Assembly: GCA_028278555.1 (NCBI GenBank)
Contig: JANQEA010000062.1
Coordinates: 36,821-100,820, forward strand
Direction of reading: 5' to 3'
DNA from: Candidatus Bipolaricaulota bacterium
GTDB taxonomy: Bacteria; Bipolaricaulota; Bipolaricaulia; UBA7950; UBA9294
DNA length: 64,000 bases
In this document: one piece after another, positions 16,335 through 25,570 of the stretch
Position numbering within the stretch: position 1 is the first letter of the stretch
How the letters are laid out: each line of letters opens with the position of its first letter
The notes under the pieces: generated by a model
Told to the model about the DNA's origin: nothing
Seen by the model: the letters and a program-made list of their open reading frames with translations, nothing else
Databases searched by the model: none
Made by a program: the position numbers and the translations under genes

Positions 16335-19090
16335 CGACAAAGGACGTCCGCCTACAACTCCCTCTGATCTGCAACGACGCGTCGCATGCGGCGACGGTAC
16401 GCGCCCTTCTCGACGGGTCGGGCTATTCGCTCCAGGTACAGGCTGCGGACGAGTCGCTCTCTGACGACCTGGCTGTTGTGCTCTACGTTGTTCCTCCGGA
16501 TGGCGGCACAGCGTCGCTTGCCGCATGGATCGAGGGTCATTCCGGTGTCGATGTTATCGCGCTTCTGCCCAAAGACATTGCATCGTCGGGGGCGCGGTCG
16601 GCCGGTGCCGCGGCCTGTGTCCCGTTGACGACGGACGCGGACGCCCTTCTGACGCTTGTCGATCGAGCGGTCGATCGACGCCGGTGGGCCGTCGAGCTCG
16701 AGCATCGGCTCCGTCGACGTGAGGAGCTTCTCGACCGGGCGCCGATCGGGGTGTTCGAGTTGCGGAACGGCCGCGTGTCGTACGTCAACCGACATCTTCT
16801 CGATCGCCTCGGGTACGAAGCGGAGGAGATCCTCGGCTCGCCTCCCGAGAAACTCGATCTCGTCCTTCCGCAGGAACGGCCACGGATGCGACGGGCGATC
16901 GAGGAACGCGAGCACGGAATCATCCCTGAAGATCCGAGCATCTACCACTTCTCAACGCGATCCGGGGGGACCTACGTGGCAGAGATACGATCGCGCGCGA
17001 TCGAAACCCCAAGTGGTTTGGCGATCGAGGGGACCGTCCGAGACATCACGCTGGAGACCCGTCTGACGCAGCTGCACCGCGTGGTGATCGAGCTCGGCGA
17101 GGTGATTCTCAGCGAGTCCAACATCGATCGGATCCTCCAGCTCGTTCTCGACACGATCACCGAGTACAGCGGCTTCCGCCGTGCCGTTCTTTCCCTTTAT
17201 GACCTCTCGATCCCGGTGCCGTTCGAGGGCGAGGTGTACACGACGCTGACGTCGGGTCTGACAGCCGAGGAGCGGGAAGCCCTGCTCGCTCAACCTCCGA
17301 TTCCGATGAGCGAGCGGAAGCTGGTCTTCTCCGATCGCTACCGCCTCGGGCCGGCCTACTACATCCCGCACGACGACACACCGTGGAATGTGGAACGGGG
17401 GATCTCCGGAAGCGTCTCCGTCGAGGGGTGGCATGTCGACGATTTCCTGTTCATCCCGCTTCGCGGCACTGCGGGGATCATCGGAAGCATCTCCGTCGAT
17501 GACCCGAGCGACCGGAGCGTGCCGACGATCGCATCGATCGAGCCGGTCGCTGCGTTGGCCAACCTCGCCGCGCTCGCCGTCGAGCGGGTCTTCAAGATGC
17601 GGCAGCTCCAGAAGCAGAAGGAACAGCTACACGGGCTGTCCGAGTTCGGAGGACAGCTTGCTCGTGTGAATGACGTTCGGACGCTCTGCGAGCTTGCTGC
17701 GAAGCGGGTCCACGCGGACATGGACTACGACCTCTGCTCAATCTGGGTTGCGGACGGGCTGAGGCTCGTTCAGGAAGCCGTCGCGGCGAAGGATGTGTTC
17801 CCGTCCGACGAGATCCCGCCGAAAGGATCGCGGGTGCATGTCGATGGCCCCGGCACGACACGCCATGCATTCCGCACTGCCCAACCGATCGTCATCCCCA
17901 ACGTTCTCGAAGATGAACGGTATGACGGTTCTAGAGAAGCGGTTCGATCGTTCATGGCGGTGCCGATCCTCAGTCGAAAGGGGCCGATCGGCGTGATCGA
18001 TGTGGCAAGCGAGCGGGTGGCCGCATTCGGCGAGCAGGATCTGGAGGTCGTCACCACCCTCGCCGGTCAGATCTCCGTGGGGATGGCTGCGCTGACGCGA
18101 CGAGACTCCCTGCAGCGGATCTACTCCTTCGGGCAGCGACTGGCGACGGCTTCGACGCCGGATCAAGCGATTCGGAGTACGCTCGACTTCCTTGTCGAGC
18201 AGTTCGACTACGAGTTGAGTGCGATCATGCTGACCGACGCTGATGGGCAACTTGCGCTGGCGGGACTTCGGAGTCCGTACAGCGGCCGGCACGTCGAGAT
18301 CGGAACCGTAGTCCCTCTGGAACGGGGGGTTGTCTCGTGGGTGGCGGAGAATCGTCGTCCTGCCGTAGTGCCGCGTGTGAAAGATGACGAAAGGTACTAC
18401 GAGGGGTTCGCCGGAACGCGTTCGGAGCTGGCCGTCCCGATTCTGTTCAGCGCGAACCTCCTCGGTGTGATCAACGTCGAGAGCCAGCAGCAGGAGTTCT
18501 TCGACGACGAGGATCGCCAACTCCTCGAGGTTGTCGCCAACCACCTCGCGATTGCCCTCTCGAATCTAGCCTCGCAGGACATCCTCCGCGAACAGGCGAT
18601 CCGGGATCCGCTGACCGGGCTGTTCAACCGGCACTACTTCAATTCGATCATCGCGTCCGAATTGAGTCGTGGAGATCGGTACGAGCGCCCGGTGTCGCTG
18701 ATGATGATCGACATCGACGGATTCCGGACCGTGAACAACGCATTCGGGCACCTGAGGGGAGATGAGGTTTTGCGGGAGATCGCCCGGATGCTCGAACGGA
18801 GCGTCCGGGGCGCCGATCGGGTGATCCGCTATGGCGGTGACGAATTCCTCGTTCTGATGCCCGAGACCGACGGCCAGGGAGATGCTGTTGTCGTCGCCGA
18901 CCGGCTGCGGGAGCGGATCAAGGCGATCCCCGAGCAAACCGGGATTGAAGGACACACGATCGACTTGAGCATCGGGATCTATGCACGGGAGCCGAACGAG
19001 GAACGCTCGCTCGAGGCGATTCTCGAAGAGGTCGATCGGAGGATGTACGCCGACAAGCGAGCCAAACAGGGTGATGACGGCCACGATTGA
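16331..19090 (+). CDS. Multidomain diguanylate cyclase (PAS, several GAF, GGDEF)
   Basis: 919 aa, apparently soluble. Residues 1-120 look like a degenerate receiver-type domain. About 130-245 is a PAS domain (DRAPIGVFELRNGRVSYVN). Three GAF-like domains follow at roughly 260-420, 440-600 and 610-750. The C-terminal GGDEF domain has RYGGDEF at 835-839 and an RGAD inhibitory I-site five residues before it, so it should make cyclic di-GMP with product feedback. The C-terminal signature DLSIGIY is present. The TTG start overlaps the stop of era. The ligands of the GAF and PAS domains are unknown. No EAL or HD-GYP phosphodiesterase is nearby. Confidence 0.9.
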   Translation: MTTKDVRLQLPLICNDASHAATVRALLDGSGYSLQVQAADESLSDDLAVVLYVVPPDGGTASLAAWIEGHSGVDVIALLPKDIASSGARSAGAAACVPLTTDADALLTLVDRAVDRRRWAVELEHRLRRREELLDRAPIGVFELRNGRVSYVNRHLLDRLGYEAEEILGSPPEKLDLVLPQERPRMRRAIEEREHGIIPEDPSIYHFSTRSGGTYVAEIRSRAIETPSGLAIEGTVRDITLETRLTQLHRVVIELGEVILSESNIDRILQLVLDTITEYSGFRRAVLSLYDLSIPVPFEGEVYTTLTSGLTAEEREALLAQPPIPMSERKLVFSDRYRLGPAYYIPHDDTPWNVERGISGSVSVEGWHVDDFLFIPLRGTAGIIGSISVDDPSDRSVPTIASIEPVAALANLAALAVERVFKMRQLQKQKEQLHGLSEFGGQLARVNDVRTLCELAAKRVHADMDYDLCSIWVADGLRLVQEAVAAKDVFPSDEIPPKGSRVHVDGPGTTRHAFRTAQPIVIPNVLEDERYDGSREAVRSFMAVPILSRKGPIGVIDVASERVAAFGEQDLEVVTTLAGQISVGMAALTRRDSLQRIYSFGQRLATASTPDQAIRSTLDFLVEQFDYELSAIMLTDADGQLALAGLRSPYSGRHVEIGTVVPLERGVVSWVAENRRPAVVPRVKDDERYYEGFAGTRSELAVPILFSANLLGVINVESQQQEFFDDEDRQLLEVVANHLAIALSNLASQDILREQAIRDPLTGLFNRHYFNSIIASELSRGDRYERPVSLMMIDIDGFRTVNNAFGHLRGDEVLREIARMLERSVRGADRVIRYGGDEFLVLMPETDGQGDAVVVADRLRERIKAIPEQTGIEGHTIDLSIGIYAREPNEERSLEAILEEVDRRMYADKRAKQGDDGHD

Positions 19091-19931
19091 GCGGCTGACC
19101 CGCCTCGACGGCATGGACGCCTTCGTCGACCTCCAAAAGTCGATTCTCGGGGAACGTGCACGTTCGATCTGGTCGGTATCGGCGCTGGTGGCCGTCTGCC
19201 AGTGCGGGGGACTCGCCCTCGGCGCGCGTTGTGAGGACGGAGCAGCGGATCTCTGTGGCGCGCTCATCGACCTTGTCGGAGACGTTGAAGGCTATCCATC
19301 GAGGCACACGGTCTTTCGTGGCGTTCTCCCGTCGGCGAGGAATCGAGGGACGGGCTTCGCCCTGCGGGCGGCGGAGCGAGCAATCTGCCGTCAGGAGGGC
19401 GTCGACCTGATCTTCTGGGCACTCGATCCTCTTCGAAGCGACGAAGCGCATCTCGGGCTGAACAAGCTTGGCGCGATCGTCACCGGGCACACTCGCCACC
19501 TCTACGGCGAGCTTCATGACACCCCGAATCTCGGCCTTGCGACCGATCGACTCCGCGTCGAATGGTGGATCGAATCTCCCCGCGTTGAGTCGCTCCTCGA
19601 TCGAGGGAATCGGCCGCAACACCTTCGCGTCGGCATTCACGAGATGGATGTCATCACCGAGACGAAGCTCCACCAGGACGGGTTCCGGAGGTTCATTGGA
19701 CACGATGACGCCCCTCGTGCCGATCATGTATTGGCTGAGATTCCGGTCGACATCGATCGGATCCGCGCTGCGGATCCGGCAGCGGCACGTGAGTGGAGAC
19801 TCCGTTTTCGTGAGGTCCTTGAACTGCTGTTCGAGAGGGGGTACGTTGGCACCGGATTCATTCACGAAGGCGGTCGGAGCTTCCATCTGTTCCGCAAGGC
19901 GGATCGAGGCGCTGTGCTGAGAGATACATGA
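19074..19931 (+). CDS. Predicted GNAT-superfamily acetyltransferase (COG3375-like)
   Basis: 285 aa. It resembles the COG3375 group in the stretches RNRGTGFALRAAERA, WALDPLRSDEAHLGLNKLGAI and LATDRLRVEWWI. Acetyl-CoA binding is plausible, but the substrate is unknown. The ATG at 19074 lies inside the end of the diguanylate cyclase gene, suggesting co-translation. deoC follows after 12 nt, so these genes are probably co-transcribed. Confidence 0.7.
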   Translation: MTATIERLTRLDGMDAFVDLQKSILGERARSIWSVSALVAVCQCGGLALGARCEDGAADLCGALIDLVGDVEGYPSRHTVFRGVLPSARNRGTGFALRAAERAICRQEGVDLIFWALDPLRSDEAHLGLNKLGAIVTGHTRHLYGELHDTPNLGLATDRLRVEWWIESPRVESLLDRGNRPQHLRVGIHEMDVITETKLHQDGFRRFIGHDDAPRADHVLAEIPVDIDRIRAADPAAAREWRLRFREVLELLFERGYVGTGFIHEGGRSFHLFRKADRGAVLRDT

Positions 19932-19943
19932 GAAGGAGGCAGC

Positions 19944-20615
19944 ATGAAACGGGCAGAACTGGCGAAGCGGATCGACCACACCCTTCTCGGACCGACCGCG
20001 GATACGGAGGCGGTGAAGCGGCTCTGCGAAGAAGCAATCCAATTCGACGTCGCCTCGGCCTGCGTCAATCCATGCCACGTCGAGTTGGTCCGAGAGTCTC
20101 TGAAGGGCTCCGACGTCAAGGTATGTGCTGTCGTCGGGTTCCCTCACGGGATGAGCACCAGCGAGACGAAGGCGTTCGAAGCGCAGAAGGCGATCGCCGC
20201 CGGCGCCGACGAATTGGACATGGTGATCAATGTCGGCGCGCTGAAGGAAGGGGACTACGCGTTCGTCAGCGAGGACATCCATGCGGTCTGCGTTGCGGCG
20301 GAGAAGGCGCCCCGTCCGGTTAGCGTGAAGGTCATTCTCGAGATGGCCCTCCTGACCGAGGAAGAGAAGGTGGCCGGCGCGACGCTCGCCAAGGCGGCAG
20401 GCGCGGACTACGTCAAGACGTCGACCGGCTTCGGTCCGGGCGGCGCGACGGTGGAGGATGTCGCCCTGCTGCGGGCGACCGTCGGCGAAGGGATCGGCGT
20501 GAAAGCGGCTGGGGGGATCCGTGACGCCGAGACGGCAATGGCGATGGTTGAGGCCGGTGCGGACCGGATCGGCGCCAGCCGGACCGGCGCGATCCTCGAG
20601 AGGATCGAAGCCTGA
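19944..20615 (+). CDS. deoC: Deoxyribose-phosphate aldolase
   Basis: 223 aa. Splits 2-deoxyribose-5-phosphate into glyceraldehyde-3-phosphate and acetaldehyde in nucleoside salvage. Diagnostic segments are IDHTLLGPTA near the start, CVNPCHVELV, VVGFPHG, ELDMVINVGALKEGDY, the Schiff-base Lys in VKVILEMALLTEEEK, and ADYVKTSTGFGPGGATVEDV. The ATG at 19944 follows AAGGAGG. Other deo genes are not adjacent. Confidence 0.96.
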   Translation: MKRAELAKRIDHTLLGPTADTEAVKRLCEEAIQFDVASACVNPCHVELVRESLKGSDVKVCAVVGFPHGMSTSETKAFEAQKAIAAGADELDMVINVGALKEGDYAFVSEDIHAVCVAAEKAPRPVSVKVILEMALLTEEEKVAGATLAKAAGADYVKTSTGFGPGGATVEDVALLRATVGEGIGVKAAGGIRDAETAMAMVEAGADRIGASRTGAILERIEA

Positions 20616-20638
20616 GCAGGCGCTGCTCCGGCGTGTTC

Positions 20639-20667
20639 TTGAACCGCCGTGAGCGCATCCCTATAGT
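20639..20667 (+). promoter_or_regulatory. Promoter of the atpC-like gene and fabF
   Basis: TTGAAC (20639-20644), 17-nt spacer, TATAGT (20662-20667), with a run of six Gs just before the ATG at 20689. Confidence 0.65.
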
Positions 20668-20688
20668 TACGTGATCTGGGGGGATACC

Positions 20689-21060
20689 ATGCACTGCCAA
20701 CTCCGATCGGCCGACCGGACCTTCTTCGATGGGAGCGCCTCAATGGTCGTCGCGCAGAGCCCCCGAGGCGAATTCGCGATCATGGAAGGGCACGCCCCTC
20801 TTCTCGCGGTGCTCGACCGGGGACCGGTTCGGATCCACGTGGAGGGTGGCGCGAAGGTCTTCGCTTGTCGCCGAGGGACCCTTCGCACGACCGGGGATCG
20901 GATCAGCCTCCTCGTCGAGTCGGCGACGCCGCTCGAAGAGATCGATCTCTCCGATGTCGAGGCACGGATAGCACACCTTGCCGACAGCGGCGAGGACGCC
21001 GATGTCGAGGAGACAGAGCACCTGACCCTTCTGCGGGCGGTGAAGGAGCGCTATGGCTAG
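20689..21060 (+). CDS. atpC: F-type ATP synthase epsilon-subunit-like protein (orphan)
   Basis: 123 aa. The N-terminal beta-sandwich matches AtpC: MHCQLRSADRTFFDGSA, then RGEFAIMEGHAPLLAVLDRGPVRI. A short helical C-terminus (EEIDLSDVEARIAHLA...LTLLRAVKERYG) fits the epsilon helical hairpin, although it is short. The start was set at the ATG at 20689, directly after the GGGGGG run, instead of the upstream GTG at 20671. No other ATP synthase gene is nearby; instead it overlaps fabF by 8 nt. It may be a relocated true epsilon subunit or a protein that borrowed the fold. Confidence 0.7.
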   Translation: MHCQLRSADRTFFDGSASMVVAQSPRGEFAIMEGHAPLLAVLDRGPVRIHVEGGAKVFACRRGTLRTTGDRISLLVESATPLEEIDLSDVEARIAHLADSGEDADVEETEHLTLLRAVKERYG

Positions 21061-22288
21061 CCGCGTGGCGGTGACCGGTGTTGGACCGGTCAGTCCGATT
21101 GGAACCGGCCGGGAGGATTTCTGGAACCGACTCCGTGCCGGAGAGAGCGGGGTTCGCCGTGTCGAGGACCGGGTCGACCTGACCGGGATCGACGTGAAAA
21201 TCGCCGCGCCGGTCGTCGACTTCGATCCGCATGACTACATCGACCCGAAGAAGGCCCGTCGCCTCGACCGTTCGACCCAGTTGGCGCTCGCCGCAACATC
21301 ACTCGCCCTCGAAGATTCTGGGATCGACGTGAGAACCGTCGACCTCGACCGGTTCGGCGTCGTCGTCGGAACCGGAATCGGCGGGATGGAGACGTTCGAG
21401 GAGAATTTCACCACGATGCTCGAACGGGGACCACGCCGCGTCAGTCCTTTCTTCGTTCCCCGAATGATGCCGAACGCCCTCGCCGGCGAGATCTCGATCG
21501 CCCACGGATTCCGCGGTGCCAACTTCGGTGTCGTCTCCGCTTGTGCGAGCGGAAACCATGCCATCGGCCTCGCGGCCGACCTGATCGCTTCCGGCCTGAT
21601 CGACCGCGCCGTCACCGGCGGCGCGGAGGCGGTCATGATTCCCGTGACCTTCGCCGGCTTTGCACGGATGGGCGCACTGTCGAAGCGGAACGACGAGCCG
21701 GAACGCGCGTCTCGCCCGTTCGACGCCGAGCGCGACGGGTTCGTCATGGGTGAGGGAGCCGGGATGCTCGTCCTCGAGAACTACGACGCGGCCGTCGAAA
21801 GGGGTGCGCACATCTACGCCGAGGTCCGCGGGTTCGGGCTGACGGCCGATGCGTCGCACATCACCGCTCCCGTCGAGGACGGGTCAGGTGCTTCGAGGGC
21901 GATGCAGATGGCGATCGAACGGGCCGGCCTCACAGCGGAGGACATCGTCTACATCAACGCACATGGGACCTCGACGCCACCGAACGACCGGGTCGAGACG
22001 GTTGCGATCAAGGCAACCTTCGGGGAGACGGCAAGCCGGCTGAAGATCACCTCGACGAAATCCCAACTCGGCCACCTCCTCGGCGCCGCCGGGGGGATCG
22101 AGGCGATTGCGACGGTCCTGACGATGGAGCACGGCTTCATCCCTGCAACGCTGAACTACGAGAACCCCGATCCGGCGTGCGATCTCGACTACACACCGGT
22201 GTCGGTTGAGATGCCGGTTCCGGTCGCGCTGTCGAACTCGTTCGGTTTCGGAGGTCAGAACGCTGCGCTGATCTTCGTTCGCGAGTAG
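21053..22288 (+). CDS. fabF: 3-oxoacyl-[acyl-carrier-protein] synthase II
   Basis: 411 aa, the usual length. Elongating condensing enzyme of fatty acid synthesis. The catalytic Cys lies in VSACASGNHAIG, the first His in NAHGTSTPPND and the second in STKSQLGHLLGAAGG; the C-terminal SFGFGGQNA motif is present. The start lies inside the atpC-like gene. Other fab genes are not adjacent, so its place after an ATP-synthase subunit is unusual. Confidence 0.95.
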   Translation: MASRVAVTGVGPVSPIGTGREDFWNRLRAGESGVRRVEDRVDLTGIDVKIAAPVVDFDPHDYIDPKKARRLDRSTQLALAATSLALEDSGIDVRTVDLDRFGVVVGTGIGGMETFEENFTTMLERGPRRVSPFFVPRMMPNALAGEISIAHGFRGANFGVVSACASGNHAIGLAADLIASGLIDRAVTGGAEAVMIPVTFAGFARMGALSKRNDEPERASRPFDAERDGFVMGEGAGMLVLENYDAAVERGAHIYAEVRGFGLTADASHITAPVEDGSGASRAMQMAIERAGLTAEDIVYINAHGTSTPPNDRVETVAIKATFGETASRLKITSTKSQLGHLLGAAGGIEAIATVLTMEHGFIPATLNYENPDPACDLDYTPVSVEMPVPVALSNSFGFGGQNAALIFVRE

Positions 22289-22293
22289 CGAGT

Positions 22294-22310
22294 GCGACCC
22301 TGCGGGTCGC
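22294..22310. terminator. Short hairpin between convergent fabF and pheS
   Basis: GCGACCC pairs with GGGTCGC around TGC. There is no T-tract, so it is a weak terminator candidate. Confidence 0.4.
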
Positions 22311-22313
22311 GGG

Positions 22314-23318
22314 CTAGAACTGACGGAGGAAGCGGAGATCGTTCGTCAGGAAGACCCGGATGTCGTCGATCCCGTACTTGAGCATCGCCATCCGCTCGAT
22401 TCCGAGGCCGAACGCGAATCCGGTGTAGATCTCGGCGTCGTAGCCGACCCCTTCGAGCACAGCCGGGTCGACCATCCCCGCTCCCATGATCTCCAGCCAA
22501 TCGGTCGCTCCGGGGGCCTTGATGTGCACCTGGACGGACGGCTCGGTAAACGGAAAGTAGTCCCCGGAGAAGAGCATTTCGTACCCCTCGCCGAAGAACT
22601 CATGGGTGAAGACCTCGAGCACGTACTTCAGATTGGCGAGGGAGAGTCCTTCCTCGACCCAGAGAAGCTCGATCTGATGGAAGACCGGTGAATGCGTCGC
22701 GTCCTGCGTATCGCGCCGATAGCAGCGTCCCGGGCAGATGATTCGTACTGGAGGCTCCGTCGTCTCCATCACGCGGATCTGGACCGGAGACGTGTGCGGG
22801 CGGAGAAGCGATGTCTCGTCGATGTAGAACGTGTCCCAATCTGCGCGTGCCGGATGTTCGACCGGGATGTTGAGCGCATCGAAGTTGTAGTACTCGGTTT
22901 CGATTTCGGGCCCGGCAGCGACGGAGAATCCCATTCGCATGAAGATCGACTCAATCTCGCGTTGGACCAGCGTCATCGGATGGAGATGTCCGAACGTCGA
23001 ATAGACACCCGGGAGCGACATATCGACCCGCTCAGCATCGAGCTGTGATGCGAGCTGCTCGGCGCTCGCCTTCTGAGCTACGCGGGCGATCTCTTGCCCC
23101 GCCCTCTCCTTCAGGGTGTTCAGTAGCTGACCGGCCTCGCTCCGCTCGGATGCGTCGAGCGACCCGAGGTGCTTGAACAACCCCGAGATCCGCCCTTTTC
23201 GCCCGAGGAAATCGACGCGAAGTGCGTCGAGGGACGCATCGTCGTCGATCCGAGCCATCCGTTCCTGGAGCTCGCGTTCCAGCCCTTCGATCTCCACTCG
23301 CAGTTCTTCGAGGGTCAT
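22314..23318 (-). CDS. pheS: Phenylalanyl-tRNA synthetase alpha subunit
   Basis: 334 aa. Catalytic subunit of the class II PheRS heterotetramer. It has an N-terminal coiled coil (residues 1-90), then GHLHPMTLVQREIESIFMRMGF (motif 1 region), the motif 2 area HTSPVQIRVME and RCYRRDTQDATHSPVFHQIE, and motif 3 TGFAFGLGIERMAMLKYGI. The ATG at 23318 lies 9 nt after a perfect TATAAT. pheT does not follow in this window; the downstream neighbour is the convergent fabF, so the two subunits are probably encoded apart. Confidence 0.96.
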   Translation of the reverse strand: MTLEELRVEIEGLERELQERMARIDDDASLDALRVDFLGRKGRISGLFKHLGSLDASERSEAGQLLNTLKERAGQEIARVAQKASAEQLASQLDAERVDMSLPGVYSTFGHLHPMTLVQREIESIFMRMGFSVAAGPEIETEYYNFDALNIPVEHPARADWDTFYIDETSLLRPHTSPVQIRVMETTEPPVRIICPGRCYRRDTQDATHSPVFHQIELLWVEEGLSLANLKYVLEVFTHEFFGEGYEMLFSGDYFPFTEPSVQVHIKAPGATDWLEIMGAGMVDPAVLEGVGYDAEIYTGFAFGLGIERMAMLKYGIDDIRVFLTNDLRFLRQF

Positions 23319-23327
23319 CAGATGCGG

Positions 23328-23356
23328 ATTATACGAGTCGATTTTCCCGTTGACAA
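23328..23356 (-). promoter_or_regulatory. Promoter of pheS
   Basis: Minus strand: TTGTCA (23356-23351), 17-nt spacer, TATAAT (23333-23328). Transcription would start only about 3-5 nt before the ATG. Confidence 0.65.
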
Positions 23357-23378
23357 GAAGGTTTCCGGCGTATAGGCT
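23350..23378 (+). promoter_or_regulatory. Candidate promoter of the Xaa-Pro peptidase gene
   Basis: TTGACA (23350-23355) overlaps the -35 of the divergent pheS promoter in a TTGACAA palindrome-like core. Possible -10s are TATAGG with a 15-nt spacer or TAGGCT with 17. Confidence 0.35.
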
Positions 23379-23437
23379 TGCTTCAACCGATGCGGCAGGA
23401 GGCGTCATCCTGCCGGGAGAGAGGACGGTCCGTTCGC

Positions 23438-24526
23438 ATGCCCGACTACCCGAAACGACAGCAAGCTCTGCTGGAGACGATCGAGGGCGACGCCTATCTC
23501 GCACTCAACTATGAACACTCGGATCCGGTCAGTCTTCGATACCTGACCGGCTTCACCGGCGAGGGAGCCTTCGTCCTCACCGAGAAGGAAGCGATCCTCC
23601 TGACCGATTCGCGATACACCGAGCAGGCCAAGGGAGAAACAAGCGGCCTGTCGATCGAGGAGGATCGAGCTTGGCGGACGAAGGCGACCGCAGAGGCCAT
23701 CGGCAAGCGGGATCTCAACCGCGTCGTCTTCCCGTCTGCGCGGGTCAGCTTCTCCTGGGTCGAGGAGATGCGGGCACTCGATCGGTTCCCCCTCGTCCCG
23801 GCGAAGGATCCGGTCGCAGCGCTCCGGCGGACGAAGACGCCGGAGGAACTCGACGCTCTGCGAAGAGCGGCAGCGATCGCCGATGAAGCATTCGCGGCGC
23901 TTCTCCCCGCGTTGAAGGTCGGCATGACCGAAGCGGAGGCAGCGCTGCGACTGGAGGTTCTGATCCGGGAGACCGACGCAGAGGGGATCGCATTCAGCGT
24001 TAACGCATCGGCCGGGTCGAACACGGCGCTCAATCACTACAATCCATCGCTCGACCCGAAGCCGCTCGCGGAAGGGGATCTGCTCCTCTTCGACTTCGGC
24101 GCATGCTACGCCGGCTATCGATCCGATATCACGCGGACGGTCTCCGTCGGAGAGCCGAGCGAGCGCGCGAAAGAGATCTACGACATCGTCCTGCGCGCGA
24201 ACCTGGCGGCGATCGACGCGGTCCGCAGCGGGAAGACGGGTCCGGAGGTCGATGCGATCGCTCGCAATCTGATTACCGAAGCCGGATACGGTGAATCGTT
24301 CGGGCACGGGCTCGGCCATGGGATCGGCCTCGAGGTCCACGAGCCGCCAGGGCTCAGCCCACTGAGCAAGGACACGCTTGAGACCGGGATGGTCGCGACG
24401 ATCGAGCCGGGGATCTACCTGCCCGGCTTTGGCGGGGTCCGGATCGAGGACGATGTCATCGTCGGGACCGCCGGATGCGATGTGATCACCGCCTTCCCCA
24501 AGGACGAGCTGATCGAGGTCGGGTGA
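23438..24526 (+). CDS. Xaa-Pro aminopeptidase (M24 family)
   Basis: 362 aa. Metallopeptidase that removes N-terminal residues ahead of proline. The N-terminal creatinase-like domain (1-120) contains YLTGFTGEGAFVLT. The C-terminal pita-bread domain carries the metal ligands in LFDFGACYAGYRSDITRT (two Asp), GHGLGHGIG (His), TIEPGIYLPG (Glu) and VRIEDDV (Glu). The start at 23438 is preceded by GGAGAGAGGA; an in-frame ATG at 23390 is an alternative that would add 16 non-conserved residues. Confidence 0.9.
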   Translation: MPDYPKRQQALLETIEGDAYLALNYEHSDPVSLRYLTGFTGEGAFVLTEKEAILLTDSRYTEQAKGETSGLSIEEDRAWRTKATAEAIGKRDLNRVVFPSARVSFSWVEEMRALDRFPLVPAKDPVAALRRTKTPEELDALRRAAAIADEAFAALLPALKVGMTEAEAALRLEVLIRETDAEGIAFSVNASAGSNTALNHYNPSLDPKPLAEGDLLLFDFGACYAGYRSDITRTVSVGEPSERAKEIYDIVLRANLAAIDAVRSGKTGPEVDAIARNLITEAGYGESFGHGLGHGIGLEVHEPPGLSPLSKDTLETGMVATIEPGIYLPGFGGVRIEDDVIVGTAGCDVITAFPKDELIEVG

Positions 24527-24531
24527 CCGAA

Positions 24532-25479
24532 ATGAGCCGAAGGTTCGTCGGGTTGGGATTCACGATTCTCCTCATCGGGCTCCTGTCTGCCTGTACGCTG
24601 ATCTCCGCTGGGCCGGAAGCGCGCTTCGGCGCCTCGCCGGTCGTCGTCTACGCAGGGGAGACCGTGACGTTCGATGCTTCGGCCTCGACGGGCTCATCGG
24701 CGATCGTTTCGTACACGTGGGACCTCGGCAACGGCGCGACGTCCGCCGGGCAAGTTGTCACAGCAACGTATCCGAGCGCGGGGACCTACACGGTCCGTCT
24801 GACCGTCCGAGACACCGATGGGAAGACGGATGCCATCGAGGAGCGGCTGACGGTCTATCTCCGGAGCGGGACGGTCCTGTTCGCGGAGGATTTCGCCGAC
24901 GGACCGAAGGCCCTGGGTCACTGGCCCCTCGATCCGACGTGGGCGACCGACGGCGACGCGACGGTCGATCAGATTGCCGGTGCTCCGGGGTACGCGCTCT
25001 ACATCCACAGCGGGAACGCACGCTGGCATCGACGCTACACGGCCGTTGCGCTTCCGCCGCTTCGCGTCGGCCAGAGTGCAGTCTTCTCCTGCCGGGTGAT
25101 GACGCTACAGAATCAGGATCTGCATACATTTCTCTTCTCGCCCGCACGCCTGGATCTCGACTCGATCGCCGGTTCGCTCCCATACTACGTCTACACCGGA
25201 ACCGGCGGCGGATCGTACGTCCACGAGCCGTCCGAGTACGGGTCCGACATCCCGAGACCGGTCGCCTTCGTTCCCGACGTCTACCGGTGGCACACCTACA
25301 CGTTCTTCTACCGCGCTGGTGCCTACGAACTGGAGATCGACGGGATCTCCGTCTACAGCGGCACGCTGACGGCCGATTTCTCGGAGACGGGAGATTGGGT
25401 CCTCCTCCTCGGAGAGGAGAGTGTCACCGAAGCGTGCAAGGCGTACTTCGACGACATTCGCGTCTCGATCGAGGAGTAG
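24532..25479 (+). CDS. PKD-domain lipoprotein
   Basis: 315 aa. A lipoprotein signal peptide (SRRFVGLGFTILLIGLLSAC, lipobox LSAC) predicts a lipid-anchored exported protein. Residues ~28-110 form a PKD domain, with SYTWDLGNG and the closing TYPSAGTYTVRLTVRDTDG. The C-terminal ~190 residues look like a beta-sandwich of the LamG/concanavalin type (VLFAEDFADGP near its start, YFDDIRVSIEE at the end). Probably an extracellular binding protein for polysaccharide or protein. The start lies 6 nt after the peptidase stop, suggesting co-transcription. Ligand unknown. Confidence 0.8.
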   Translation: MSRRFVGLGFTILLIGLLSACTLISAGPEARFGASPVVVYAGETVTFDASASTGSSAIVSYTWDLGNGATSAGQVVTATYPSAGTYTVRLTVRDTDGKTDAIEERLTVYLRSGTVLFAEDFADGPKALGHWPLDPTWATDGDATVDQIAGAPGYALYIHSGNARWHRRYTAVALPPLRVGQSAVFSCRVMTLQNQDLHTFLFSPARLDLDSIAGSLPYYVYTGTGGGSYVHEPSEYGSDIPRPVAFVPDVYRWHTYTFFYRAGAYELEIDGISVYSGTLTADFSETGDWVLLLGEESVTEACKAYFDDIRVSIEE

Positions 25480-25570
25480 ACCTGCAGGGGAGCTCTCACC
25501 CGCTGAAGGGCGACGTGCGTCCTTGCAGTTCCAGCCGATCTCCGGCACGATTTGAGACGGGTGAGGCGAG

